Shown: in pieces, positions 1 to 5,329 of the stretch | Position numbering within the stretch: the first letter of the stretch is position 1 | Layout of the letters: every line of letters begins with the position of its first letter | Assembly: GCA_943325745.2 (NCBI GenBank) | Contig: CALPQP020000006.1 | Location: 1 to 14,464, forward strand | Length of the DNA: 14,464 bases | From: Gulosibacter massiliensis | GTDB taxonomy: Bacteria > Actinomycetota > Actinomycetes > Actinomycetales > Microbacteriaceae | Direction: 5' to 3' | Program-made: the position numbers and the translations under genes | The notes under the pieces: generated by a model | Databases searched by the model: none | What the model saw: the letters and a program-made list of their open reading frames with translations, nothing else | Told to the model about the DNA's origin: nothing

Positions 1-529
1 CCATGCACCCCGTCGGTGTGAGGAAAATCGCGGCACCCACCCATGCGGGGACCAGCCAATTCAGCCCTTGACCGCCGTTACGGCGAACCATCGCCACGAC
101 GATGCCCACGAGCACGCCGGTCGCGAGCAATTCGCTCGCAAGTTGGTTGGCGATAGGAGCTGTTCCGGCCGTCATCGTGACGACCGTTCCCGCCCACAGG
201 AAATTGGCAACCACGGCGGCAAGGAACCCGCCGAGAAGTTGAGCACCGATGTAGGGGAGGGCTCGTTCCTCCGGGGAATTGTTGGTCAGGGTGAGAGCGA
301 TCGTCACGGCCGGGTTGAAGTGACCGCCCGAGATTGGCCCACCCATAGTGATGGCGATTGCGAGCGCAAGTGCGCTGACGATGGCGATACCGAAGGTAAC
401 CATCTGGGGAAGTCCAATCTGCGCGAGACCGGTCAGCGCGTACCCAGTACCAATCTGCGCTGCGACGAGGAGTGCGGTTCCGAGGAACTCGACGACAAGG
501 GCAGGGACGAGTGTGCTTTTATTTACCAT
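1..529 (-). CDS. Aquaporin / MIP-family channel, C-terminus outside window
   Basis: This is a membrane channel of the major intrinsic protein family, which passes water, glycerol or small neutral solutes. I read it by translating the reverse strand; 176 residues lie in the window and the C-terminus runs off the left edge. Visible features are a first membrane helix (about residues 8-28), the first pore motif GGHFNPAVT (NPA at 72-74), a helix at about 92-114, and the run-up to the second pore loop at the edge (FLTPTGCM, 169-176), after which the second NPA is expected. The ATG at 529 lies 9 bp after the stop of the upstream isochorismatase-like gene, so the two probably share a transcript. A -10-like hexamer also lies 6 nt before the start. 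Substrate cannot be told; the loop sequences resemble the actinobacterial MIP group that sometimes accompanies arsenic genes, but no ars gene is visible. Confidence 0.85.
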   Translation of the reverse strand, partial: MVNKSTLVPALVVEFLGTALLVAAQIGTGYALTGLAQIGLPQMVTFGIAIVSALALAIAITMGGPISGGHFNPAVTIALTLTNNSPEERALPYIGAQLLGGFLAAVVANFLWAGTVVTMTAGTAPIANQLASELLATGVLVGIVVAMVRRNGGQGLNWLVPAWVGAAIFLTPTGCM

Positions 530-538
530 GCATCGACC

Positions 539-1081
539 CTAGCGTTTCACTGCCTCCGTGGTCGTGATGACACGGGCGAACTCGCCGTCCAGGCTGGCGG
601 CGTTGACGCGCGCGACGTCGTCGGCGACGATCACCGACCCATCGGCGGATGTTCTGTCGTGAGTGTGCGTTGCGTCGAGAACAAAGTCGACCGAGTATCC
701 GAGATTGTCGGCCATTCTCGCGGTCGTCGAGCAACAGTGGTCCGTGGTGATGCCACAAATCGTCACTCGTGTCACTCCGCGAGATTTAAGCCATCCATCA
801 AGGTCGGGTGAGCCGTAGAAGGCAGAATTGGTGCTTTTCGTGATGAACAGGTCGTGGGGTCCGTCGATGCCCGACTTGAGGTCATTTCCGGGCTGACCGG
901 GCTCGAGTGGCGAACCGGGGTGTGTCGAATCGTGTCGAACGAGAACGATGGGTTGTCCGCTTTCTCTCCAGTGGGCAAGCAACCGACGCACGTTATCTTC
1001 GCACGCGAGGTTATTGCGTTGGCCAAACGCTGGGTCGTCAAAACCGTTCTGGACGTCGATCACAATCAGGGCATTGGACAT
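539..1081 (-). CDS. Isochorismatase-family cysteine hydrolase
   Basis: This 180-residue protein is a cytoplasmic hydrolase of the isochorismatase/nicotinamidase fold. The catalytic triad can be placed: Asp9 in IDVQNGF, Lys82 in TKSTNSAF, and nucleophilic Cys116 in GITTDHCCSTTAR. Length fits the family (about 180-210 residues). Members hydrolyse isochorismate, nicotinamide, N-carbamoyl compounds or related amides, and the substrate here cannot be read from sequence. The gene starts at an ATG 98 bp from the divergent iron permease, and an IdeR/DtxR-type box lies 39-57 bp upstream. Iron control is therefore possible, and a role in catecholate siderophore supply is conceivable, but no siderophore biosynthesis gene is present. 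It is followed after 9 bp by the aquaporin gene. A -10-like TACGGT ends 6 nt before the ATG. Confidence 0.88.
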   Translation of the reverse strand: MSNALIVIDVQNGFDDPAFGQRNNLACEDNVRRLLAHWRESGQPIVLVRHDSTHPGSPLEPGQPGNDLKSGIDGPHDLFITKSTNSAFYGSPDLDGWLKSRGVTRVTICGITTDHCCSTTARMADNLGYSVDFVLDATHTHDRTSADGSVIVADDVARVNAASLDGEFARVITTTEAVKR

Positions 1082-1087
1082 GCCACC

Positions 1088-1093
1088 ACCGTA
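1088..1093 (-). promoter_or_regulatory. Candidate -10 box for leaderless isochorismatase-like mRNA
   Basis: TACGGT on the minus strand fits TANNNT and ends 6 nt before the ATG at 1081, so transcription would begin at or near the start codon. No good -35 is seen. The iron box lies directly upstream of where a -35 would sit. Inferred from spacing only. Confidence 0.4.
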
Positions 1094-1119
1094 TCGCTCC
1101 GAGTCACGAAAGTCTTTGG

Positions 1120-1138
1120 TAAGGTAAGCCTTACCTCA
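1120..1138. promoter_or_regulatory. IdeR/DtxR-type iron box
   Basis: The 19-mer TAAGGTAAGCCTTACCTCA matches the known DtxR/IdeR consensus TTAGGTTAGCCTAACCTAA at 15 of 19 positions. It contains a perfect dyad of 7-bp arms, AGGTAAG (1122-1128) and CTTACCT (1130-1136), around C1129. It sits almost midway between the divergent starts at 1081 and 1180, the second of which encodes an iron permease. Fe(II)-loaded IdeR/DtxR normally represses at such sites, so permease expression should rise when iron is scarce. Sequence match and context are observed; binding is inferred. Confidence 0.82.
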
Positions 1139-1179
1139 TTCCACTGGGAAATACCCAGCTGAGTGAAAATCGGAGAAGC

Positions 1180-2007
1180 GTGCTCGCAAATTTTCTTATT
1201 GGACTTCGCGAAGGCCTTGAAGCCTCGCTCATCGTCGGAATTCTCATCGCCTTTGCACTCAAGGTTGACCGACGCGACCTCATCGGTCGAATCTGGACGG
1301 GAGTCGGTGCGGCGGTAATTGTTTCACTCGGCACCGGCGCATTAATTTTTTACATTCTTGCCGAATCTGGCGAGGCGGTCGAGCCCATCATCGTTGGTTC
1401 GCTGTCCGTCCTCGCAGCTGGTCTGCTGACCTGGATGATCTTCTGGATGGCGAAGACCGCTCGGAATTTGAAGGGATCTCTCGAGGGATCCATGCAGGCT
1501 GGGCTTTCGCAGGGCGGCATCGCAATCGCGGTCGTCGCATTCACTGCCGTTGTTCGCGAAGGTGTCGAAACGGCAGTGTTTATCTGGGCCTCGATGAATT
1601 CAACCGGTGACGGTCTTCCCGCCATGGGAATGGCGTTTGCGGGAATCGGTGTTGCCGTAATCCTTGGGTGGATTATCTATCGAGGCCTGCTCCGGATTAA
1701 TCTGGGGACCTTCTTTCAATGGACGAGTGTCATTCTCGTCGTCGTCGCGGCCGGGATTCTCGCCTACGGCGTCCACGAATTCCAAGAAGTTGGACTGTTG
1801 CCCGCCGGCGCTCCCGTGTACGACGCCACCGCGTGGCTTGGCAAAGAAACCTTAATTGGTTCGTTGCTTTACGGGCTCTTCAGCTATCGCGCAAATCCCA
1901 GTCTCCTGGAACTGATTACCTGGACGCTCTACCTCGTGCCAACGCTAACCGTGTTTGTCACGACATCGCGACGCGCCAAGAGTCAACGAGCCGCCGCCGC
2001 TCGCTAG
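1180..2007 (+). CDS. efeU: FTR1/EfeU-family high-affinity iron permease
   Basis: This 275-residue polytopic membrane protein belongs to the FTR1 (yeast) / EfeU (bacterial) iron permease family. Family hallmarks are two R-E-G-x-E iron-binding motifs, REGLE at 10-14 and REGVE at 126-130, plus HEFQE at 199-203. About seven hydrophobic helices are visible. The start is GTG at 1180, set by GGAGAAG at 1172-1178 and by the first REGLE lying in the first helix, as usual. In EfeUOB systems the permease works with the periplasmic protein EfeO and the haem peroxidase EfeB; neither follows here, since the next gene is a phospholipid synthase. This permease either acts alone or uses partners encoded elsewhere. 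The iron box centred at 1129 predicts repression in iron-replete cells. The symbol denotes family; orthology to E. coli EfeU is not proven. Confidence 0.92.
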   Translation: MLANFLIGLREGLEASLIVGILIAFALKVDRRDLIGRIWTGVGAAVIVSLGTGALIFYILAESGEAVEPIIVGSLSVLAAGLLTWMIFWMAKTARNLKGSLEGSMQAGLSQGGIAIAVVAFTAVVREGVETAVFIWASMNSTGDGLPAMGMAFAGIGVAVILGWIIYRGLLRINLGTFFQWTSVILVVVAAGILAYGVHEFQEVGLLPAGAPVYDATAWLGKETLIGSLLYGLFSYRANPSLLELITWTLYLVPTLTVFVTTSRRAKSQRAAAAR

Positions 2008-2033
2008 ACCGAGCCGGAAAGCAACACTCCGAG

Positions 2034-2039
2034 TAGAGT
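2034..2039 (+). promoter_or_regulatory. Candidate -10 box for leaderless pgsA-like mRNA
   Basis: TAGAGT ends 6 nt before the ATG at 2046. No Shine-Dalgarno sequence lies between it and the start, which fits a leaderless transcript. There is no clear -35. Confidence 0.4.
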
Positions 2040-2045
2040 TGCGCA

Positions 2046-2630
2046 ATGGCTCGAACGGGAATCGATCGCATCTGGACGGTTCCCAATGCCATTTCGTTTA
2101 TTCGCCTCGTGATGGTCCCCGTTTTTCTGTGGTTACTCGTGACGGGCAATGACACAACGGCACTTATCGTCCTCATCATTGCCACAACAAGCGACTTCGT
2201 CGACGGGATGATTGCACGAAACTTCAATCAAGTCACGCGCCTCGGGATGTACCTCGATCCGTTATCGGACCGGCTTTTCATCGCCGCCAGCGTGATCGGA
2301 TTGACGATAAGAGGCCTCATACCCGCACCTTTGCTCGCGGTTATTCTGGCGCGCGACCTCGTGCTGTTGTCTGTCGTCCTCTATCGACGACTGCGAATCG
2401 CCGACTTCCCCCGAGTGACATTCGTCGGCAAGACCGCGACGTTCATTCTCTTCATCGCGTTCCCTGTCGTTGTCCTTGGGACAGTGTGGACAGACGCGCC
2501 AGTCCCTCTCGAGTTCATCGGATGGTTGCTCGGTGGCATCGGCGCTGGTGTTTACTGGGTTGCAGGATTTGGGTACCTCGGAGTGTTGCGGAGAACAATT
2601 CCTGGGGTTTCCTCCAAATACGAGGTCTAG
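2046..2630 (+). CDS. CDP-alcohol phosphatidyltransferase (PgsA-like)
   Basis: This integral membrane enzyme, 194 residues, transfers a phosphatidyl group from CDP-diacylglycerol to an alcohol acceptor, releasing CMP, at the cytoplasmic membrane. The complete family signature D-x2-D-G-x2-A-R-x8-G-x3-D-x3-D is present: D50, D53, G54, A57, R58, G67, D71 and D75. About six hydrophobic helices surround it. The acceptor (glycerol-3-phosphate, inositol-phosphate or cardiolipin synthesis) cannot be fixed from the motif. By position just ahead of an FHA gene and ftsR it corresponds to M. tuberculosis pgsA2 (Rv1822), annotated as a phosphatidylglycerophosphate synthase. It starts 38 bp after the iron permease stop, with its own -10-like box immediately before the ATG, so it probably has a separate promoter from the iron-controlled gene. 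Confidence 0.9.
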   Translation: MARTGIDRIWTVPNAISFIRLVMVPVFLWLLVTGNDTTALIVLIIATTSDFVDGMIARNFNQVTRLGMYLDPLSDRLFIAASVIGLTIRGLIPAPLLAVILARDLVLLSVVLYRRLRIADFPRVTFVGKTATFILFIAFPVVVLGTVWTDAPVPLEFIGWLLGGIGAGVYWVAGFGYLGVLRRTIPGVSSKYEV

Positions 2631-2636
2631 TAGACT
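2631..2636 (+). promoter_or_regulatory. Candidate -10 box for the FHA gene
   Basis: TAGACT immediately follows the pgsA-like stop codon and lies 20 bp before the FHA gene's ATG. It is a good TANNNT match without a convincing -35. It could give the FHA-ftsR pair a promoter of its own in addition to read-through. Confidence 0.3.
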
Positions 2637-2644
2637 TGGGCACG

Positions 2645-2651
2645 AAGGAGG
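2645..2651 (+). promoter_or_regulatory. Strong ribosome binding site fixing the FHA gene start
   Basis: AAGGAGG ends 4 nt before the ATG at 2656. It rules out the longer reading frame that begins inside the pgsA-like gene. Confidence 0.75.
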
Positions 2652-2655
2652 CGAA

Positions 2656-3096
2656 ATGAGCGACAACGACGACATTCGGAACAGCACCGAACACCTCGGT
2701 CAGGATTTTGCATCGCGCCTCTCTGACCTCGAAGACACCGCTTCGGCGGACGAACTCGCTGCTATTACCGCACTCCCGGCGAGGAGTGCGCTGTTGATCG
2801 TTCGACGAGGGCCAACGGTTGGCGCACGGTTCTTGCTGGACACCGATGTCACTGTCGCTGGCAGGCACCCTGACGCGGACATCTTCCTTGATGATGTCAC
2901 GGTGTCTCGTCGTCACGCCGAGATCACAAGAGATGGAAAGGCTTTTTCGATTCGCGACCTCGATTCGCTGAATGGAACCTATTTGGAAGGCTCCCGCACC
3001 GCAGGTGGGCTATTGCAGGACGGTTCCGAAATTCAAATTGGCAAATACCGTATGACGTTTTATCCGTCGCGCCACGACCTTCCGACTGGTGCATAG
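2656..3096 (+). CDS. garA: FHA-domain protein of the GarA/OdhI type
   Basis: This 146-residue protein has a short acidic N-terminus and one FHA (phosphothreonine-binding) domain at about residues 44-136. FHA hallmarks are GRHPDADI (69-76), SRRHAE (84-89) and SLNGTYL (104-110). The FHA domain strongly resembles GarA of mycobacteria and OdhI of corynebacteria. These bind and inhibit 2-oxoglutarate dehydrogenase and act on glutamate metabolism until Ser/Thr kinases phosphorylate an N-terminal ETTS motif, which makes the protein fold on itself. Here the matching region reads about N9-S-T11-E-H, so the usual ETTS is not intact; T11 may stand in for the second Thr. The ATG is set by AAGGAGG. ftsR follows after 3 bp, the same order as garA-Rv1828 and odhI-ftsR. 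The window also encodes a PASTA kinase that could phosphorylate it. Confidence 0.9.
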   Translation: MSDNDDIRNSTEHLGQDFASRLSDLEDTASADELAAITALPARSALLIVRRGPTVGARFLLDTDVTVAGRHPDADIFLDDVTVSRRHAEITRDGKAFSIRDLDSLNGTYLEGSRTAGGLLQDGSEIQIGKYRMTFYPSRHDLPTGA

Positions 3097-3099
3097 TCA

Positions 3100-3789
3100 A
3101 TGGCCGCACAGCGCGCTGGGGATGCGCCCTCTGGCCTGACTATCGGTCAGGTGCTCCAGCAGCTTCGGATTCAATTTCCGGAGCTGTCAAGTTCAAAAAT
3201 TAGATTTCTCGGCGATAACAATCTCGTCAACCCCGAGCGTCTTGCGAGCGGATACCGGTCGTACCGTCACTCGGATGTCGAGCGCCTCAGGGTAATTCTT
3301 GGTTTGCAACGGGATTACTTCCTGCCACTCAAGCAAATCGAGATAATCCTGGGAGACATTGACGCGGGGAAGTCACCGACGCTCCCCGGCGGCTCGACCG
3401 TCTCGATTGATTCCATCTTGTCGCTCGAGGTTCGATTCACCCGGTCGGAAATGTTGAAATCTGCGGAGTCATCCAAAGCTCTTTTGGATGATGCCATCTC
3501 GATGGGCTTGATTCCAGCAGCAGAGATTTACACGGACGATTCCCTCAAAACACTGAAGGCGTTGGTTGAACTTCAGAAAGCCGGCATCGAGCCACGCCAT
3601 CTGCGCGGGCTCCGTGTGCAGGCCGAAAAAGATGCCGACATCGTCCACAGCGCGGTCCTTCCTATTGTGAAAAGTGCGAGTAGAGTGAGCAAACAAAAGG
3701 CCGCAGACGTCGCTCGAGACCTTGCACACAATTTGGAACAAGTACGTATCTCGGTCATGATTAGGTCGATTGACGATCTGATCGGATAG
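3100..3789 (+). CDS. ftsR: MerR-family regulator, FtsR (Rv1828) type
   Basis: This 229-residue DNA-binding protein has an N-terminal MerR winged helix (about 12-85). The stretch SSKIRFLGDNNLVNPER followed by ASGYRSYRHSDVERL is typical of the actinobacterial Rv1828 group. The long C-terminal part (about 110-225) is helical, and I see no metal-binding cysteines. The Corynebacterium glutamicum member, FtsR, activates ftsZ, and depletion disturbs division; that role is inferred here from family and position after the GarA-like gene. The ATG lies 3 bp after the FHA stop and has no good Shine-Dalgarno sequence, which suggests translational coupling. Within the C-terminal half, LKALVELQKAGIEPRHLRGLR (about 152-172) looks like a second helical, MerR-like element common in this group. 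Confidence 0.88.
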   Translation: MAAQRAGDAPSGLTIGQVLQQLRIQFPELSSSKIRFLGDNNLVNPERLASGYRSYRHSDVERLRVILGLQRDYFLPLKQIEIILGDIDAGKSPTLPGGSTVSIDSILSLEVRFTRSEMLKSAESSKALLDDAISMGLIPAAEIYTDDSLKTLKALVELQKAGIEPRHLRGLRVQAEKDADIVHSAVLPIVKSASRVSKQKAADVARDLAHNLEQVRISVMIRSIDDLIG

Positions 3790-3825
3790 TCGCGACACGC
3801 CGACAGCACATCTCGCCGCTCAGGG

Positions 3826-3845
3826 CTGTCCGTCCACGGATACAG
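3826..3845. repeat. Imperfect inverted repeat between ftsR and the second merR
   Basis: CTGTCCG and CGGATACAG can pair around TCCA (3833-3836), with a two-base TA bulge. A second pairing, CTGTCC (3826-3831) with GGACAG (3848-3853), is also possible. There is no T-tract, so it is a weak terminator candidate or part of an operator in the 100-bp gap after ftsR. Confidence 0.3.
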
Positions 3846-3854
3846 TGGGACAGG

Positions 3855-3864
3855 TTAACGTTAA
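3855..3864. promoter_or_regulatory. Palindrome TTAACGTTAA, candidate operator
   Basis: This perfect 10-bp palindrome in an AT-rich patch lies 25 bp before the second MerR gene. It overlaps -10-like hexamers (TAACGT at 3856, TTAAAT at 3861). MerR-type proteins bind dyads in promoter spacers, and this gap lies between two merR-type genes, so auto- or cross-regulation is a reasonable inference. Binding is unproven. Confidence 0.45.
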
Positions 3865-3889
3865 ATAACAAGGTGAAGGTTGGTTCAAC

Positions 3890-4390
3890 ATGAGTGAACT
3901 CACGCAATCTCCAGGCGAGTCAGCCGAGGGATACCGCGGTGCAACGGCTGCGACGGCCGCTGGCATCACTTACCGCCAACTTGACTATTGGGCTCGCACG
4001 GAACTTGTCGCTCCCACCGTTCAACCCGCACACGGCTCCGGTTCCCAGCGTTTGTATTCGTTCCGAGACATTCTTGTCCTCAAACTTGTCAAGCGACTGT
4101 TGGAAACCGGGATCTCTCTCCAGCAGATTCGCATCGCGGTCGACCAACTTCACGCCGAAGGCATCGAAGACCTTGCAGGAACAACTTTGATGAGCGACGG
4201 AGCCTCGGTCTATTTGTGCACGTCGAGTGACGAAGTGATCGACCTCGTCAACCGAGGCCAGGGCGTCTTTGGGATTGCGGTCGGAGCCGTGCTTCGTGAA
4301 GTCGAAACCACCCTCATCACGATTGACGCGATTCGCGCGGGTGTCGCAACCGACGATCTGGCCGCCAAGCGCGCTTCGCGCGCATCCTAG
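3890..4390 (+). CDS. MerR-family regulator, Rv1830 type
   Basis: This 166-residue regulator has an N-terminal MerR helix-turn-helix. The stretch GITYRQLDYWARTELV (about 25-40) followed by GSGSQRLYSFRDILVLKLVKRLL (about 49-71) is diagnostic of the actinobacterial Rv1830-like family. The C-terminal part contains VYLCTSSDEVIDLVNRGQGVFGIAV, also typical of that family. It normally lies just downstream of the Rv1828/ftsR gene, often with a bifunctional nuclease gene (Rv1829) between them; that gene is missing here and replaced by a 100-bp gap. A purine-rich stretch AAGGTGAAGG (3870-3879) lies 10 nt before the ATG as a plausible ribosome site. A TTAACGTTAA palindrome sits upstream. The gene converges on a parA-like gene with 7 bp between stops. 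Regulated targets cannot be predicted. Confidence 0.87.
   Translation: MSELTQSPGESAEGYRGATAATAAGITYRQLDYWARTELVAPTVQPAHGSGSQRLYSFRDILVLKLVKRLLETGISLQQIRIAVDQLHAEGIEDLAGTTLMSDGASVYLCTSSDEVIDLVNRGQGVFGIAVGAVLREVETTLITIDAIRAGVATDDLAAKRASRAS
4369..4383. terminator. GC-rich hairpin at convergent merR/parA ends
   Basis: GCGCGC (4369-4374) pairs perfectly with GCGCGC (4378-4383) around TTC, within the last codons of the MerR gene and just beyond the parA stop. There is no T-run on either strand, so any termination role is inferred from position and stability. It may simply be coding sequence. Confidence 0.3.
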
Positions 4391-4397
4391 AAAACGA

Positions 4398-5183
4398 CTA
4401 AGCGCGTTCGTCGACCATAACCTTGTTGAGAAGTCGCTCGAAAAGGCGGGCAATTGTCTGGGCGGAATCGCCTGGCCAGCGATGGATAGGAACTGCCGCT
4501 CCGGTTGATTGCTGAAGCGTGAGCGTCTCGTCAAGAATCGGTTCCAGAATGTGGTCGCCGAACAACTGCTTCATTTCGTCGAGCCGAAACACGTGTTCGG
4601 GGCTATCCGGCCGAAATCGGTTGATGATGACTCCAGCGGTGCGAAGTCTCGGAGACATTTTAAGCCGCATTGCTTGGAGAGCAAGAAGCGTTCGATGAAC
4701 GGCAGTGACCGAAAACAGTCCCGGCTCGGCGATGATCACCACGGAATCGGCAGCCGTCCACGCCGTCTGCGTAAGACCATTAAATGATGGCGGGCAATCG
4801 ATGAGGACGAGGTCGTATTGTGATTCGATTGTTGCGAGTGCTTCTTCGAGTTTCCACAGGTCGTGTTTCGTAGGGGTGGGTTTGTCGTGTGCCGAGACCG
4901 ACGGAGATCCCATCATGATGTGCACGGGGACGTCATCAGGTCCGGTCCATGAACTGGGGACGACGGCCTGCCTAACGACCGAATCACTCGTGTCGTTCAG
5001 AACTGAGTCAATCGAATAACCGTGGCTCGAGCGTGACGCAAGTGCGGCGGAAACGTCAGATTGAGGGTCCATGTCGATGATGAGAGTTCGAAGCCCCTTG
5101 GCGAACGCGGCGGACGCAAGACCGAGCGTGACGGTGGTCTTACCAACGCCACCCTTGAGGGAACTCACGCTCACAACCTGCAC
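4398..5183 (-). CDS. ParA-family ATPase (AAA ATPase of the ParA/Soj type)
   Basis: This deviant Walker-type ATPase of the ParA/MinD superfamily has 261 residues from the chosen start. KGGVGKT (Walker A, 10-16) lies right at the N-terminus, DMDPQ at 37-41, and LVLIDCPPS, the Walker B region, around 126-133. Such proteins dimerise with ATP and position chromosomes, plasmids or protein complexes. No parB or parS-like partner is seen, so this looks like the orphan ParA commonly found beside ftsR in Microbacteriaceae rather than the chromosomal parAB pair. I chose GTG at 5183 because the protein then begins M-Q-V-V-S-V-S-S, as relatives do, and TAAGGT lies 7 nt upstream. A TTG at 5204, adding seven residues, is the alternative. 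It is divergent from a second ParA-like gene. Confidence 0.88.
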   Translation of the reverse strand: MQVVSVSSLKGGVGKTTVTLGLASAAFAKGLRTLIIDMDPQSDVSAALASRSSHGYSIDSVLNDTSDSVVRQAVVPSSWTGPDDVPVHIMMGSPSVSAHDKPTPTKHDLWKLEEALATIESQYDLVLIDCPPSFNGLTQTAWTAADSVVIIAEPGLFSVTAVHRTLLALQAMRLKMSPRLRTAGVIINRFRPDSPEHVFRLDEMKQLFGDHILEPILDETLTLQQSTGAAVPIHRWPGDSAQTIARLFERLLNKVMVDERA

Positions 5184-5190
5184 AAAATCA

Positions 5191-5196
5191 ACCTTA
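5191..5196 (-). promoter_or_regulatory. Candidate -10 box for leaderless parA-like mRNA
   Basis: TAAGGT on the minus strand ends 7 nt before the GTG at 5183. It could also serve as a weak purine-rich ribosome site (AAGG). If transcription starts at 5183, the upstream TTG at 5204 cannot be used. Confidence 0.35.
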
Positions 5197-5288
5197 GCCG
5201 TCAAGTAGTCTCTGCGTGGTATCTCGGTTGCTTCTGTTTCACGCGCGGACAGAAAGCGAACGCCACCCAGGGTGTCGTGCTAGACGGT

Positions 5289-5294
5289 TAGAAT
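5289..5294 (+). promoter_or_regulatory. Candidate -10 box for the ParA/MinD-like gene
   Basis: TAGAAT is a good -10 hexamer 35 nt before the GTG at 5330, so the mRNA would have a leader of about 28 nt containing the AAGGAG site. There is no matching -35. It is the best promoter-like element in the 146-bp divergent gap, which holds nothing else recognisable. Confidence 0.4.
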
Positions 5295-5318
5295 GAAACT
5301 TCACGGACAAAAACACGT

Positions 5319-5324
5319 AAGGAG
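5319..5324 (+). promoter_or_regulatory. Ribosome binding site setting a GTG start
   Basis: AAGGAG ends 5 nt before GTG at 5330 and decides the start of the ParA/MinD-like gene. The overlapping GTG at 5328 is in another frame. Confidence 0.65.
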
Positions 5325-5329
5325 TCAGT

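Noticed and set aside
68..811. 247-codon open frame on the plus strand
   Set aside because: It runs antisense to the aquaporin and isochorismatase-like genes, has charged, domain-free composition, and no ribosome site. Both genes on the other strand have clear family motifs.
1144..1158. CTGGG-AAATA-CCCAG hairpin before the iron permease
   Set aside because: The stem is only 5 bp, is not followed by a T-run, and is likely by chance. Nothing links it to a riboswitch or attenuator.
2470..2655. Upstream extension of the FHA gene to an ATG at 2470
   Set aside because: It would overlap the pgsA-like gene by 160 bp. AAGGAGG and the family's usual length point to the ATG at 2656.
3920..4534. 204-codon open frame on the minus strand
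   Set aside because: It lies antisense to the Rv1830-type MerR gene and out of frame with the parA-like gene. It shows no recognisable domain.
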